From: Flavobacteriales bacterium UBA7878
GTDB taxonomy: Bacteria > Bacteroidota > Bacteroidia > Flavobacteriales > Schleiferiaceae
Direction of reading: 5' to 3'
Assembly: GCA_002501205.1 (NCBI GenBank)
Contig: DLRW01000041.1
Location: 77,258 to 141,257, forward strand
Length of the DNA: 64,000 nucleotides
This document shows, piece after piece, positions 34,626 to 44,552 of this stretch; position 1 is the first letter of the stretch, and each line of letters opens with the position of its first letter. A program made the translations under genes and the position numbers. Below the pieces are notes generated by a model. It was not told where the DNA came from. It worked only from the letters and a program-made list of their open reading frames with translations, and did no database searches.

Positions 34626-35237
34626 CTAGAGCCTTTTAATCGAACAACCCAATTCGCGGGTATCGGCCGGATCAATTTCTTTTCCGGCACCTAATGCTTT
34701 TAGGGCTCCTTCTAAATACATCTTCTCGGCTTCCTTACTGCGGTTTTCAAACTTGTCGTTGATGCTTCCGCGGTACACCAATTTCATCGCTCCATCGAAG
34801 AGATAAACATGGGGTGTAGTTTTCGCCCCAAAGGCATTGGCCAACTCATTTTTAGCATCCAAAACATAGGGCATACTATAACCCGCCTCCTTAGCGTGCT
34901 TCTGCATTTCCGCCATGCTATCATCACCATCTCTCTTGCGCTCATTGCTGTTTACCAGTACCATTCCAATTTGATTTTCATCGGCTAAGGATTTCAATTT
35001 TGGGTATTGATCTTCCCAGCCCAAAACAAAAGGACAGGTATTACAGCTAAAGATGACTAATAAGCCCTTTTCTTTTTTGAGGTCATTGATGCTATAGCTT
35101 TCGCCATCCACGGCCTTCATTTTTCGGTCTGCCATGGGAGCTTCGGCTCCAAATTCCAATAAAGGGTGATCTGCTTTAAAAGCGAATAAAGTCAGTACTA
35201 AAAGGGGCCAGGACAACAAGGATTTCAAATTCTTCAT
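34626..35237 (-). CDS. Exported thioredoxin-fold protein (redoxin)
   Basis: The 203-residue protein has an N-terminal signal segment (LLSWPLLVLTLFAF) and a redoxin/AhpC-TSA fold with FSCNTCPFVLGWEDQYPKL, giving a C-x-x-C-P type centre (CNTC, two residues between the Cys). The later TTPHVYLFDG with its cis-Pro and the downstream KLVYRGSIND are standard for the fold. It is likely periplasmic and involved in thiol-disulfide exchange; a partner reductase is not visible in the window. A third Cys lies near the C-terminus (LGCSIKRL). It is upstream of and probably cotranscribed with the DUF4173-like gene. Confidence 0.85.
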   Translation of the reverse strand: MKNLKSLLSWPLLVLTLFAFKADHPLLEFGAEAPMADRKMKAVDGESYSINDLKKEKGLLVIFSCNTCPFVLGWEDQYPKLKSLADENQIGMVLVNSNERKRDGDDSMAEMQKHAKEAGYSMPYVLDAKNELANAFGAKTTPHVYLFDGAMKLVYRGSINDKFENRSKEAEKMYLEGALKALGAGKEIDPADTRELGCSIKRL

Positions 35238-35338
35238 TTTAGGTGTGTTTTTGGAATTTGGAAATTAAGGAAATCCTCAGTTCTGATTTGTTAATTCCGG
35301 CTAACAACCAGAATGATAGGCTCAACAACAAGGGGCAT

Positions 35339-35366
35339 AAAAAAAGCCGGATCCTAAAATCCGGCT
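35339..35366 (-). terminator. Terminator of the carboxyltransferase gene
   Basis: AGCCGGAT pairs perfectly with ATCCGGCT (35345-35366) around a six-base loop, with a T-run on the minus strand. Confidence 0.87.
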
Positions 35367-35388
35367 CTGTTTATTGAAAGTGCTCAGT

Positions 35389-36939
35389 CTATAAAGGAAT
35401 GTTTCCGTGCTTTTTCTGAGGAAGCTTATCCACTTTATTCTCTAACATTTTAAAGGCTTTAATCAGCTTCTGGCGAGTTTCATCCGGACGGATCACCTGA
35501 TCTACATAACCACGGGCCGCGGCACGATAGGGATTTGCAAAAATGGAGGCGTACTCATCTTCCTTCTCTTTCAATTTGGCTTCAGGATCTTCTGCTGCCT
35601 TAATCTCCTTGCGGAAGATAATTTCAGCTGCACCCTTAGCTCCCATAACGGCAATCTCCGCCGAAGGCCAGGCATAGTTTAAGTCGGCTCCAATATGTTT
35701 GGAGTTCATTACATCATAAGCACCACCGTAAGCCTTGCGGGTAATTACGGTAATACGGGGAACGGTAGCCTCACTAAAGGCATAAAGCAATTTAGCGCCA
35801 TTGCTAATAATCGCATTCCACTCTTGATCGGTCCCAGGTAAGAAACCAGGCACATCTTCAAATACCAATAATGGAATATTGAAGCTATCGCAGAAGCGTA
35901 CAAAACGCGCTCCTTTGGTGGAAGAGTTATTATCTAAAACCCCGGCTAAATAAGCAGGTTGATTCGCTACAATACCGATGGAACGACCTGCCAAACGAGC
36001 AAAACCAACTACGATATTAGGCGCAAAATCTTTATGTACCTCCAAGAAGCTGCCTTCATCGGTAGTACCATTAATCACCTCACGAATATCATAAGGTTGA
36101 TTAGGGTTTTCTGGAATGATATCATTCAGGGTAGGACGAACCTCATCTCCGGGCTCATAAGCTAATGCGGGAGCTTCCTCCTCGCAGTTCTGAGGCATAT
36201 AGGAAAGTAATTTCCTAAAACCCTTAATCAGGGTCATCTCATTTCCATAGGTAAAATGGGTTACCCCGGATTTGGTACTGTGGGCAGATGCGCCCCCCAA
36301 TTCCTCTGAAGTTACCTCCTCATGGGTAACGGTTTTTACTACGTTCGGTCCGGTTACAAACATATAACTAGTGTTCTCTACCATTCCGATAAAATCGGTT
36401 AAGGCCGGAGAGTATACCGCACCACCGGCGCAAGGCCCCATAATGGCCGAAAGCTGCGGAATAACACCACTAGCCCGGGTATTACGGTAAAAAATATCGG
36501 CATAGCCCCCTAAGGAAACTACCCCTTCTTGAATACGGGCACCACCCGAATCATTCAAACCTATTACCGGTGCGCCATTCTTCATGGCCAGGTCCATCAC
36601 CTTGCAGATTTTCTCGGCATGGGCTTCGGCCAATGAGCCTCCTAAAACGGTGAAGTCTTGTGCAAAAACATAAACTAAACGACCATCAATAGTACCATAA
36701 CCAGTTACTACCCCATCGCCTAAAAATTGCTGTTTATCTAATCCAAAGAAATTAGAGCGGTGTTTTACCAGCATGCCAGTTTCTTCGAAACTACCCTCAT
36801 CGAGCAGAAAATGAATCCGCTCCCGGGCGGTAAGTTTACCTTTCGCGTGTTGGGCATCAATTCGCTTTTGACCGCCCCCTAATTGCGCTTCCTCGATTTT
36901 GGCTTCGAGATCCTTAATCTTATCCTGCATGCTTGCCAT
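35389..36939 (-). CDS. Acyl-CoA carboxylase carboxyltransferase (beta) subunit
   Basis: The 516-residue protein (start at 36939, [12 protein letters not shown]) is a propionyl/methylmalonyl-CoA-type carboxyltransferase with both halves of the crotonase-like fold: [34 protein letters not shown] and [16 protein letters not shown] in the N half; [17 protein letters not shown] and [20 protein letters not shown] in the C half (each shown in part). It transfers the carboxyl group from biotin to acyl-CoA. The biotin carboxylase and biotin carrier are not nearby, so its partner and exact substrate (propionyl-CoA most likely) are inferred. It has its own terminator. Confidence 0.93.
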   Translation of the reverse strand: MASMQDKIKDLEAKIEEAQLGGGQKRIDAQHAKGKLTARERIHFLLDEGSFEETGMLVKHRSNFFGLDKQQFLGDGVVTGYGTIDGRLVYVFAQDFTVLGGSLAEAHAEKICKVMDLAMKNGAPVIGLNDSGGARIQEGVVSLGGYADIFYRNTRASGVIPQLSAIMGPCAGGAVYSPALTDFIGMVENTSYMFVTGPNVVKTVTHEEVTSEELGGASAHSTKSGVTHFTYGNEMTLIKGFRKLLSYMPQNCEEEAPALAYEPGDEVRPTLNDIIPENPNQPYDIREVINGTTDEGSFLEVHKDFAPNIVVGFARLAGRSIGIVANQPAYLAGVLDNNSSTKGARFVRFCDSFNIPLLVFEDVPGFLPGTDQEWNAIISNGAKLLYAFSEATVPRITVITRKAYGGAYDVMNSKHIGADLNYAWPSAEIAVMGAKGAAEIIFRKEIKAAEDPEAKLKEKEDEYASIFANPYRAAARGYVDQVIRPDETRQKLIKAFKMLENKVDKLPQKKHGNIPL

Positions 36940-37040
36940 GGGAAATTGCTTTTGATAGGTTTTAAAAAACACCGCAAAGTACTAAACAATGACTTCCAAG
37001 TTCATGATATCCGACAGCTTTTTCCCGAGATTAAAAACAG

Positions 37041-37071
37041 AAAAGCCCTGTAAAATTGAGCTTACAGGGCT
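37041..37071 (-). terminator. Terminator of the Spy-like gene
   Basis: AGCCCTGTAA pairs perfectly with TTACAGGGCT (37044-37071) around an eight-base loop; the minus strand continues TTTTC. Confidence 0.82.
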
Positions 37072-37105
37072 ATTAGTAGAATTTAGAGTCAATATAGCTT
37101 AGGGC

Positions 37106-37471
37106 CTAGCCACCACGCTGTTGTTTATGCATTCCTCGACCTTTTTCTCGGCGATCTTGACGCATTTTCTCCAACTGACTCATTTGTTCTTCGGAAAGGA
37201 CTTCTGAAAGTTTTTCTTTCACTTCCTCCCGACGGGTAAATCTTTCCTCACAGGCTTTAGCTTCCGCTTGATGGAAGTCTAGCAAGATGGGCTTAACTGC
37301 CTCAATTTGCTCATCGGTCAAATTCAAGTCTTCCGCCATTTTACGCAACCTTAATTCTACGCGTTTCTCCGGACTGCGATCCGCTCGGTCTGATCGATCG
37401 CAAGGTCCCATTTGCGCAAATATGGGTGCACTAAACAGGCTGAGAGCTAAGGCAAACACTAACTTTTTCAT
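37106..37471 (-). CDS. Small periplasmic Spy/CpxP-like helical protein
   Basis: The 121-residue protein (ATG at 37471) has a signal peptide ending IFAQ. The mature part is Arg/Glu-rich and helical, with LNLTDEQIEAVKPILLDF and LSEVLSEEQMSQLEKM, resembling the paired LTxxQ motifs of Spy/CpxP proteins. The C-terminus is Gly/Arg/Gln-rich (RGMHKQQRGG). Family members act as periplasmic chaperones or metal/stress sensors; the role here is inferred from fold pattern only. It is monocistronic. Confidence 0.75.
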   Translation of the reverse strand: MKKLVFALALSLFSAPIFAQMGPCDRSDRADRSPEKRVELRLRKMAEDLNLTDEQIEAVKPILLDFHQAEAKACEERFTRREEVKEKLSEVLSEEQMSQLEKMRQDRREKGRGMHKQQRGG

Positions 37472-37551
37472 GATCTCATACTTTATTGATATAAGCTTTG
37501 AGACCCTGAAAGCCAATAGGTTTAATGCCGATTCTTGCTTTTAAGATTTCT

Positions 37552-38271
37552 TTAGCTTTTCGGCAATTCTACATGCCTCAAGCTCATTTGAACCTCGGTA
37601 AATTTCTCCGGCTGATCAATAACATACAAGAGCTTTTGCGCAACCGTTTCTGCCGAGCTCAACTCATCATTCTGCTTATAATCTACAAATCGTTGCAGGT
37701 CCGGAAAGTCCTCTACCCGGCTGCGGCGAATTTCCCCTTGCATCTCTGTATCTACAATACCGGGAGAAATAGCATGTACCCGCACCTCTGGATGATCCAA
37801 ACGCAATACTTCTGAGAACATGGTTAAGCCAGCTTTAGATGCACAATACACGCTCCAGCTTTTTACCGGATAAGACGCCGCCCCACTCGAAATATTGATA
37901 ATAGTTTTAGGAATCTTCCGCGAAGCCAGATTCTCAAGGAAGAGCTTGCAAAGCAAACTGGGCGCTACTAAATTCAGATGATAGGCATCTGCCGTACGGC
38001 GAGGATCTAGCTGAGCTACTGGTTTTACCGAACCCAGAGTACCGGCATTATTCACCAGAATCACTTCGTCTGTATCATCTTTCAAGCCATCAAAACCAAT
38101 CCCGGCATATTGATCCAACTGGGATAAATCCACATTAATATGGCGGTAATTCGGATGCTCAATTTTATGGCGACGGGCAAAGCCTGTTACTTGATGCCCT
38201 TGAGCTAAGGCCGCTTCTGCCAAGGCCATCCCAATTCCGGAGCTGGTTCCGGTGATGTAAAACTTCTTCAT
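37552..38271 (-). CDS. Short-chain dehydrogenase/reductase
   Basis: The 239-residue SDR has a nucleotide-binding TGTSSGIG (7-14), NNAG (74-77), catalytic Ser129, Tyr142 and Lys146 (YCASK), and PGIVDTEMQ after the active site. ARRHK after the second beta strand suggests NADP(H) preference. It resembles sepiapterin-reductase or benzil-reductase-like SDRs, but the substrate is not predictable. It lies between the Spy-like gene and the cystathionine gamma-synthase gene, separated from the latter by a terminator. Confidence 0.9.
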   Translation of the reverse strand: MKKFYITGTSSGIGMALAEAALAQGHQVTGFARRHKIEHPNYRHINVDLSQLDQYAGIGFDGLKDDTDEVILVNNAGTLGSVKPVAQLDPRRTADAYHLNLVAPSLLCKLFLENLASRKIPKTIINISSGAASYPVKSWSVYCASKAGLTMFSEVLRLDHPEVRVHAISPGIVDTEMQGEIRRSRVEDFPDLQRFVDYKQNDELSSAETVAQKLLYVIDQPEKFTEVQMSLRHVELPKS

Positions 38272-38283
38272 TTGTATTGCTTT

Positions 38284-38312
38284 AAAAAAAGCCTCCCCGA
38301 AGGAAGGCTTTT
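38284..38312 (-). terminator. Terminator of the cystathionine gamma-synthase gene
   Basis: AAAAGCCT pairs with AGGCTTTT (38287-38312), with extra CC/GG pairing inside; A and T runs flank it. Confidence 0.8.
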
Positions 38313-38321
38313 CAAAATTAC

Positions 38322-39476
38322 TTAAGCAAGTGCTTGTTTCAAATCGGCTATTAAATCGGCCTCATCTTCTATACCCACACTTAATCGAATTAAGCCATCG
38401 GTAACCCCGGTCTTTAATCGTTCTTCCACCGGAATAGATGCATGGGTCATAGAAGCAGGGTGACCTGCTAGGGACTCCACTCCACCCAGAGACTCTGCCA
38501 GGGTAAATACTTTAAGAGCAGACACCACCTTTACGGCATCTTCCATACTGTCGCCCTTCAAGCGAAAGCTTACCATACCGCCAAAATCTTTCATTTGCTT
38601 TTGGGCTACGGCATGATTGGGATGATCTTCAAAACCGGGCCAGTATACTGACTCCACCCGATCGTGATCGCGTAAGAACTGCGCCACCGCTTTGCCATTT
38701 TCGCAATGACGCTGCATACGAACGTGCAGGGTTTTAATACCGCGCAGGGTTAAGAATGAATCCATCGGCCCGCAAACGGCACCACTGGAATTCTGAATGA
38801 AGTAAAGCTGATCGGCCACTTCTTTATCCTTAACCGCTAATAAACCTAAAACCACATCGCTGTGACCGGCCAGATATTTAGTGGCACTGTGCATTACAAT
38901 ATCAGCACCCAGCTCAATGGGTCTTTGTAAATAAGGGGTCGCAAAGGTGTTATCTACCACTAATAAGGCGCCTGCCTCTTTAGCTACTTTACTCATCGCT
39001 TCAATGTCGATGATATTCATCATCGGATTGGTAGGGGTTTCCACCCAGATGAGTTTGGTATTGGCATTCACCTTATCCTTAACGGTACTGGCATCGGCCA
39101 TTCCGGTAAAGTGAAACTTGATTCCGTATTTGCTGAAAATCTTGGTGAATAAACGATAGGTGCCACCATATAAATCGTTGGTAGAGATCACTTCATCTCC
39201 GGGCTCCAACATTTTTATTACGGCATCGATAGCAGCTAAGCCACTACCAAAGGCTAAACCAAAACCGCCTCCTTCTATACTGGCAATGGAATTCTCCAAG
39301 GCCATACGAGTAGGGTTTTGCGTACGCGAATATTCAAAGCCCTTATGCCCACCTGGATGGGTTTGCGCATAAGTAGAAGTTTGAAAAATAGGAGGCATTA
39401 CCGCACCGGTAGCCTCTTCGTGTTTTTGTCCTCCGTGAATGGTGAGCGAATTAAAGCGTAAGTCTTTATCCGACAT
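38322..39476 (-). CDS. Cystathionine gamma-synthase/lyase-type PLP enzyme
   Basis: The 384-residue Cys/Met-metabolism PLP enzyme has the PLP lysine in MHSATKYLAGHSDV, YSRTQNPTR for substrate and phosphate binding, FGSGLAAIDA and VETPTNPMM. Both synthase (MetB) and lyase (MccB) activities occur in this family and the sequence alone does not settle which. It is divergent from the S46 peptidase gene across a 153-base region that holds its -7 element; no SAM-type riboswitch is seen, since the likely leader is only about 15-25 bases. Confidence 0.92.
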   Translation of the reverse strand: MSDKDLRFNSLTIHGGQKHEEATGAVMPPIFQTSTYAQTHPGGHKGFEYSRTQNPTRMALENSIASIEGGGFGLAFGSGLAAIDAVIKMLEPGDEVISTNDLYGGTYRLFTKIFSKYGIKFHFTGMADASTVKDKVNANTKLIWVETPTNPMMNIIDIEAMSKVAKEAGALLVVDNTFATPYLQRPIELGADIVMHSATKYLAGHSDVVLGLLAVKDKEVADQLYFIQNSSGAVCGPMDSFLTLRGIKTLHVRMQRHCENGKAVAQFLRDHDRVESVYWPGFEDHPNHAVAQKQMKDFGGMVSFRLKGDSMEDAVKVVSALKVFTLAESLGGVESLAGHPASMTHASIPVEERLKTGVTDGLIRLSVGIEDEADLIADLKQALA

Positions 39477-39498
39477 CTTGATATTTTTGGATTTACAG

Positions 39499-39506
39499 CA
39501 AATGTA
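39499..39506 (-). promoter_or_regulatory. Candidate -7 element of the cystathionine gamma-synthase gene
   Basis: The minus strand reads TACATTTG, 22 bases before the ATG at 39476, an exact TAnnTTTG match. No -33 TTTG is evident. Confidence 0.4.
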
Positions 39507-39629
39507 AAAGGATTAGTTGGGAGCCCATGCGATTAAATCCGTCTAAATAAGCTCCTCCAAAGCTGTTCATTCGACAATTCAAGTCCTAATCCTTAAATTC
39601 GCAACACTTTAATTAAACGTAGCATAACA

Positions 39630-41891
39630 ATGAAAAAACTATTGTCTTTTACATTGGCTTTAGCCTTGGCTCTGCCAGCTTTTGCTAATGAGGGCATGTG
39701 GCTCCCCCTCCTTTTGGGCCGCAACTATGAAGACATGAAAGCACATGGTCTTCAGCTTACTCCAGAGCAGATTTACGATGTAAATAATGGTAGTCTTAAG
39801 GACGCTATTGTTTCCTTCGGTGGATTTTGTACCGGTGAGATCATTTCTAATGAAGGTTTGATCCTTACCAATCACCACTGTGGATACGGTCAAATTCAGT
39901 CGCACTCCAGCACTGAACACGATTATCTTACCGATGGTTTCTGGGCCTATGAAAAAAGTCAAGAGCTTGCAAACGAAGGTTTATTCGTTCGCTTCCTGGT
40001 ACGCATGGAAGATGTAACCAACCGCGTTTTAAATGAGCTTAACGACGACATGAGCGAAGAAGAGCGCGCTAAAGCCATTTCTGAAATCGGAAAAACCATT
40101 TCAGATGAGGCTACCGATGGCACACATTACGATGCCAACGTACGCAGCTTCTTCCACGGAAACGAATTCTATCTTTTCGTTTACGAAACTTTCAACGACA
40201 TCCGTTTGGTTGGTGCCCCTCCCTCTTCTGTAGGTAAATATGGTGGCGATACCGATAACTGGATGTGGCCTCGTCATACCGGTGACTTCTCAATGTTCCG
40301 CGTATATGCCGACAAAGACGGTAAGCCTGCCCAATACTCTGAGGACAATGTTCCTTTAACTCCTAAGCACTTCTTACCCGTAAACATTAGCGGAGTTCAA
40401 GATGGTGACTACACCATGGTGATGGGTTATCCTGGTTCTACCGACCGTTACTTAACCAGCTGGGGTGTAAAAGAGCAAATCGATCTTTACGGCCCTGCAG
40501 TAGTGCGTGTTCGTGACCTTAAATTAGAGGTAATGAAGCGTTATATGGAAAAAGACGCTGCTACTCGTATCCAATATGCCTCCAAATACGCTCGCGTTTC
40601 TAACTACTGGAAATACTACATCGGACAAACCGAGCAATTACAAAGCAATCACGTTTACGACAAGAAAAAAGCCATTGAGGACAAGTTTGCCAAATGGGTA
40701 AGTGCGGATGCCAAGCGCAAAGCTAAATACGGTGAGGTATTAAAGATGTTTGCTGAGGCTTATGCCGAAACTAACAAAACTGTAAAAGCTGGTGTTTACG
40801 CTCGTGAAGCTGGAATTACTGGTCCGGAAATCGCCTTACAAGGACTTCGTTTCGGACGTACCATGCAAGCCTACTTCAATGCGGCTGAGAAAATGGAAGA
40901 ATCCGAAGATGAGGACACCAAAGCGCAGATGAAGACCACTATGGAGAACATCATCAACAGCTTAAAAGCCAATGCTGATGAGTTCTACAAAGACTACAAT
41001 GCTAAGCTTGATCAAGATCTTACTGCCAATATGCTATCCTTATACTACCAGGATATTCCTGCCAACCAACAGCCTGAAATGTTGAAGGAATTAGGCAAGA
41101 AATACAAAGGTGATTTCGCAAAATACGCTTCGAAATTATTCGACAAGAGTATACTGGCGAGCAAAGAATCTTTATTGGAATACCTCGAAGATCCAAAAGC
41201 CAAAACCCTTAAGAAAGATATGGGTATTGCCTTGGGTGAAGGTATGTACGCTGCTTACCAGGCTTCGAATGACAATGGTGAAGTAGACGACAAATTGGAA
41301 AAAGCCTACCGTTTATTTACTGCCGGTTTGCGCGAGATGAATTCTGATAAGAACTATTATCCTGACGCGAACAGCACCATGCGTTTAACCTACGGTACTG
41401 TAGGAAGCTACGATCCACGCGATGCCGTACACTACAATCACTATACTACCGCAGAAGGTATTATGGAGAAAAAGAATAATGACGATCCTGAGTTTGTGGT
41501 TCCTGCCCATTTGGAAGAACTCATCAAAGCCAAGGACTACGGTCGTTATGCTAATGAAGAAGGTGAATTACCCGTTTGCTTCATCCACAATACCGACATT
41601 ACTGGTGGTAACTCTGGTAGCCCGGTAATTAATGCACGTGGTGAACTGATTGGCACTGCCTTCGACGGTAACTGGGAAGCGATGAGTGGTGATATCAATT
41701 TCGAATCTGAAATTCAACGTACCATTTCTGTGGACGTTCGTTACACCCTCTTCATCATCGAAAAGTATGCAGGTGCTAAAAACCTAATTGCTGAGATGAA
41801 AATCATTACCGAGCCTGTTGCCGATTCTGACGCCATGACCATGGAAGAAGACAGCAACAAAGAAGAGCCTAAAAAAGCGGCTAAAATGTAA
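39630..41891 (+). CDS. S46-family dipeptidyl-peptidase, DPP7-like
   Basis: The 753-residue exported serine peptidase has a signal peptide ending PAFA and begins NEGMWLP, typical of S46. The catalytic His lies in TNHHCGYG (82-83), the Asp in the TDNWMWPRHTGDF region, and the nucleophile Ser662 in TGGNSGSPV. The residue 18 after the Ser, which sets P1 preference (Gly in DPP7, Arg in DPP11), is Gly680 (FDGNW), so hydrophobic rather than acidic P1 specificity is predicted. The C-terminus is acidic then Lys-rich, with no T9SS domain, so a periplasmic location is likely. It probably degrades peptides for nutrition. It is followed by a terminator. Confidence 0.95.
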   Translation: MKKLLSFTLALALALPAFANEGMWLPLLLGRNYEDMKAHGLQLTPEQIYDVNNGSLKDAIVSFGGFCTGEIISNEGLILTNHHCGYGQIQSHSSTEHDYLTDGFWAYEKSQELANEGLFVRFLVRMEDVTNRVLNELNDDMSEEERAKAISEIGKTISDEATDGTHYDANVRSFFHGNEFYLFVYETFNDIRLVGAPPSSVGKYGGDTDNWMWPRHTGDFSMFRVYADKDGKPAQYSEDNVPLTPKHFLPVNISGVQDGDYTMVMGYPGSTDRYLTSWGVKEQIDLYGPAVVRVRDLKLEVMKRYMEKDAATRIQYASKYARVSNYWKYYIGQTEQLQSNHVYDKKKAIEDKFAKWVSADAKRKAKYGEVLKMFAEAYAETNKTVKAGVYAREAGITGPEIALQGLRFGRTMQAYFNAAEKMEESEDEDTKAQMKTTMENIINSLKANADEFYKDYNAKLDQDLTANMLSLYYQDIPANQQPEMLKELGKKYKGDFAKYASKLFDKSILASKESLLEYLEDPKAKTLKKDMGIALGEGMYAAYQASNDNGEVDDKLEKAYRLFTAGLREMNSDKNYYPDANSTMRLTYGTVGSYDPRDAVHYNHYTTAEGIMEKKNNDDPEFVVPAHLEELIKAKDYGRYANEEGELPVCFIHNTDITGGNSGSPVINARGELIGTAFDGNWEAMSGDINFESEIQRTISVDVRYTLFIIEKYAGAKNLIAEMKIITEPVADSDAMTMEEDSNKEEPKKAAKM

Positions 41892-41915
41892 GCCACGCTT
41901 TAAGCGATAATTTCC

Positions 41916-41954
41916 AAAAAGCCGCCTCGGATCAAACTGAGGCGGCTTTTCTTT
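41916..41954 (+). terminator. Terminator of the S46 peptidase gene
   Basis: AAGCCGCCTC pairs with GAGGCGGCTT around a ten-base loop, with A-run before and T-rich tract after. Confidence 0.87.
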
Positions 41955-42036
41955 TGCTCGTCAGGTCCTCGCGTAAACTCATAGAAGGACTTCTTTAATC
42001 CGGTGAATATATACCTTGGGAGAAATTGCATCAGCC

Positions 42037-44478
42037 ATGCCTCGTATTTTACTCCCTGTTTTCCTGATATTATTTGGCTTTGGTCTTAAAGCCAACCATC
42101 AACTCACCGCTTTGATTGACTATCGAGTTGACACTACGGGCAGGGTTATATTTCGCATTCACCATTATATTGAAAGCCTCGGCAGCTTCCCAACTAATGC
42201 CGGAAGCCTGAGTCTGGCCGGTCCTGTTTCAGTTCAACTCCCATACGACCTTTCATTAAGCAAAATAATATACCTGGATTCTTGTGGAGCTAGCGTTTAT
42301 GATTTAGTCTATGAAAGCAATCCCATTGATCTTAGTAATACCGCACCTGGACCCCAGGGCTATTATGAGTTTACCTTTCAAGGATTGGCTGTAGCCCTGA
42401 ACAATACGACGAACCTCTTTGCCTCACTCAGTTTACGAATTTACCCCAGCCTCGACCCTTTTACGGGCGATTGGATAGTTCACCCCGCCGGAACAATTAG
42501 TAGTTTGAAACACCCCTGGTTGCATCTTCAAAAACCAGGTCAGCGGAATTACCTGCCCATAGGGGTGTATTCACCAGGGCCTATGGTAGATTCCGTTATT
42601 ACGGAGCCTAGCAATTTCCCCAATAACCACCCTTTCAACAGTGGCTATAATCTCTTCACTCCTTTGCCTGATAGCACTGAAGATCCGAACAGCGGCGCTA
42701 ACCTCTATTCCTATCAACTACCAGGATGGTCTTATGAAGTATTCGATAATCCCAATAGCAGCCAAACTGGTAAATATGCCTGTCCGGTGGAGCTCGACTA
42801 TTACAGCGGTGGTCAAATTTATGCCTCCCAAAGTTCCTGGGGGCATCTTTTTCTTCTGGATACCACTGCAGCGGCTAGCCCTCCCCTAATTGGCCTGGAA
42901 CATAATCAAAACTACATTCCGATTACCGGAAACAACTATGTTGACACCTTTGACCTCTCGGTAGGTGATAGTATCGAGTTGGAAATAAGCAGTTTACTCA
43001 TTTCCGGCGATTCCACCCGCTGGACCATTATTCGCAATGACTTTGATCCCGGCATTCGTCCTTTTAATCAAAACCCTGCTTTAATTCCGGGCCAATTGAA
43101 TAGCCTGAATACAGGTGGAGGATTAAGCAGTGGCACTCCCAATCAATTAAAATTTACCTGGAAACCCCAAGCAGCGAATTACAGTTTCGGACCTCGGGAA
43201 GGCCGCTTGTTGTTGCGAACGGAAGCACAGGATTGTTACCTCGAAGGTAGTAGCACCATTAATCTCTTAATTCGACTTAATCCCGCCAATGGCATTTACA
43301 GCAATAATTTTTTGGCGATAGACAGCCTGAAACTTTGCGGTAATCAGAGCCAAAAAATTCGCCTGGCCTATACCAGTAATCCCCAGAAATCCGTGTATTG
43401 GTCGCCGGCTCAAAACATTGTTGCCGCAGATACCCTTAACAATTTTCACCCTGATGTGCAGGCCAGTCAATCCGGATGGTTGTACTTACGTGATAGTCTA
43501 AATGGTCAAAAACTGGATTCCATTTACATTCTAGTGCACGATCCGGCTCAAAGCCATATTCGTCTGCAAAACAGCAATGGTTTCATCAATCTATTAGACT
43601 CCACTAATTTTGAAACCCGCTGGTTCGCCAATGGACTTGCCGCGATTCCCGATGTCAGTCAGGATCATTTGAATATCCGCGGAAGCGCTACCTACTGGAC
43701 AGAGCTCGATCCGGGCATCAACTGCCTATATCATAGCGATACCCTAAGGGTCCTACCCAATGATGTATGGGGCTCAAACCTGCATCCCATGCAATGGCAA
43801 AGTCTAAATCAACATAATAGTCAAGCCCTCTATACCGACAGCCTCTACCGTTTGGACTTTACCATTAGTGAAGGTCGGAGCCTGCGAGAATTAACAATTT
43901 GGGGTTTACATCCCGACCTCACTAACAGCGGGCAAATGAATGTTTGGCTCTATGAGAACAGTCAGATTGTTTGGCAAGACAGCCTGCAGGTGGTAGGTAC
44001 CATGGCTTTGGTTTTTCAAGATTCAGTGCGGCTCGAGGCCGGAAAGGACTATAGCTTAATCCTCCAAAAAACAGGAAGACTAAATTTTGATATGAAATGG
44101 TCTTCCCTGAGCAATTGGGACGTGCAAGTCTTGAGCTTTAAAAACAAGCGCAAGCAGTCGGCCGCGGGCAGTGCGGGTTGGTCGGCCAGCAAACGATTCT
44201 TTGGCTTTGGGATGAAATTCGATTCCAATATTGGAATGGAAGAATGGGCAAGCATTGAAAAATTGCAGGTATACCCCAATCCCAGCAAGGGAAAAGTAAT
44301 TGTTGTTGGAGATGATCGCTTAAAGGAAAAAGCATTGCAAATCTTTGATATGCAAGGACGCTTACTTTTACAGCAAAGATCAGGCTCTAAGGAAGTGCAA
44401 CTTCAATTGGAAGACTGGGAGCCTGGCTTGTATCGCATCGTTTGGGGCACCGCCACAGAGGCTTTGCTGATTCAATAG
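42037..44478 (+). CDS. Secreted protein with T9SS sorting domain, unknown function
   Basis: The 813-residue protein (ATG at 42037; the frame opens at a TTG seven codons earlier) has a signal peptide (PVFLILFGFGLKA) and a long beta-rich, Asn/Ser/Leu-rich body with no catalytic motif I recognise. About 110 residues near 600-710 read like a jelly-roll or carbohydrate-binding-like module (ELTIWGLHPDL, LRLEAGKDYSLIL-type strands). The last 75 residues (LQVYPNPSKGKVIVV, DMQGRLLLQQ, LEPGLYRIVW-like end) are a type-A T9SS sorting domain. It is probably a surface or released adhesin-like protein. Confidence 0.8.
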   Translation: MPRILLPVFLILFGFGLKANHQLTALIDYRVDTTGRVIFRIHHYIESLGSFPTNAGSLSLAGPVSVQLPYDLSLSKIIYLDSCGASVYDLVYESNPIDLSNTAPGPQGYYEFTFQGLAVALNNTTNLFASLSLRIYPSLDPFTGDWIVHPAGTISSLKHPWLHLQKPGQRNYLPIGVYSPGPMVDSVITEPSNFPNNHPFNSGYNLFTPLPDSTEDPNSGANLYSYQLPGWSYEVFDNPNSSQTGKYACPVELDYYSGGQIYASQSSWGHLFLLDTTAAASPPLIGLEHNQNYIPITGNNYVDTFDLSVGDSIELEISSLLISGDSTRWTIIRNDFDPGIRPFNQNPALIPGQLNSLNTGGGLSSGTPNQLKFTWKPQAANYSFGPREGRLLLRTEAQDCYLEGSSTINLLIRLNPANGIYSNNFLAIDSLKLCGNQSQKIRLAYTSNPQKSVYWSPAQNIVAADTLNNFHPDVQASQSGWLYLRDSLNGQKLDSIYILVHDPAQSHIRLQNSNGFINLLDSTNFETRWFANGLAAIPDVSQDHLNIRGSATYWTELDPGINCLYHSDTLRVLPNDVWGSNLHPMQWQSLNQHNSQALYTDSLYRLDFTISEGRSLRELTIWGLHPDLTNSGQMNVWLYENSQIVWQDSLQVVGTMALVFQDSVRLEAGKDYSLILQKTGRLNFDMKWSSLSNWDVQVLSFKNKRKQSAAGSAGWSASKRFFGFGMKFDSNIGMEEWASIEKLQVYPNPSKGKVIVVGDDRLKEKALQIFDMQGRLLLQQRSGSKEVQLQLEDWEPGLYRIVWGTATEALLIQ

Positions 44479-44552
44479 TCCTGGCCTGAACCAAATTAGG
44501 ATTCCCAAAAATCCCCGAGAGGAGTTTCTACCTTTTTGCTATCTTAAGCCCC

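Noticed and set aside
39477..39629. Possible SAM-type riboswitch before the cystathionine gamma-synthase gene
   Set aside because: The -7 element lies 22 bases from the start codon, leaving a leader too short for a riboswitch, and no conserved helices are seen.
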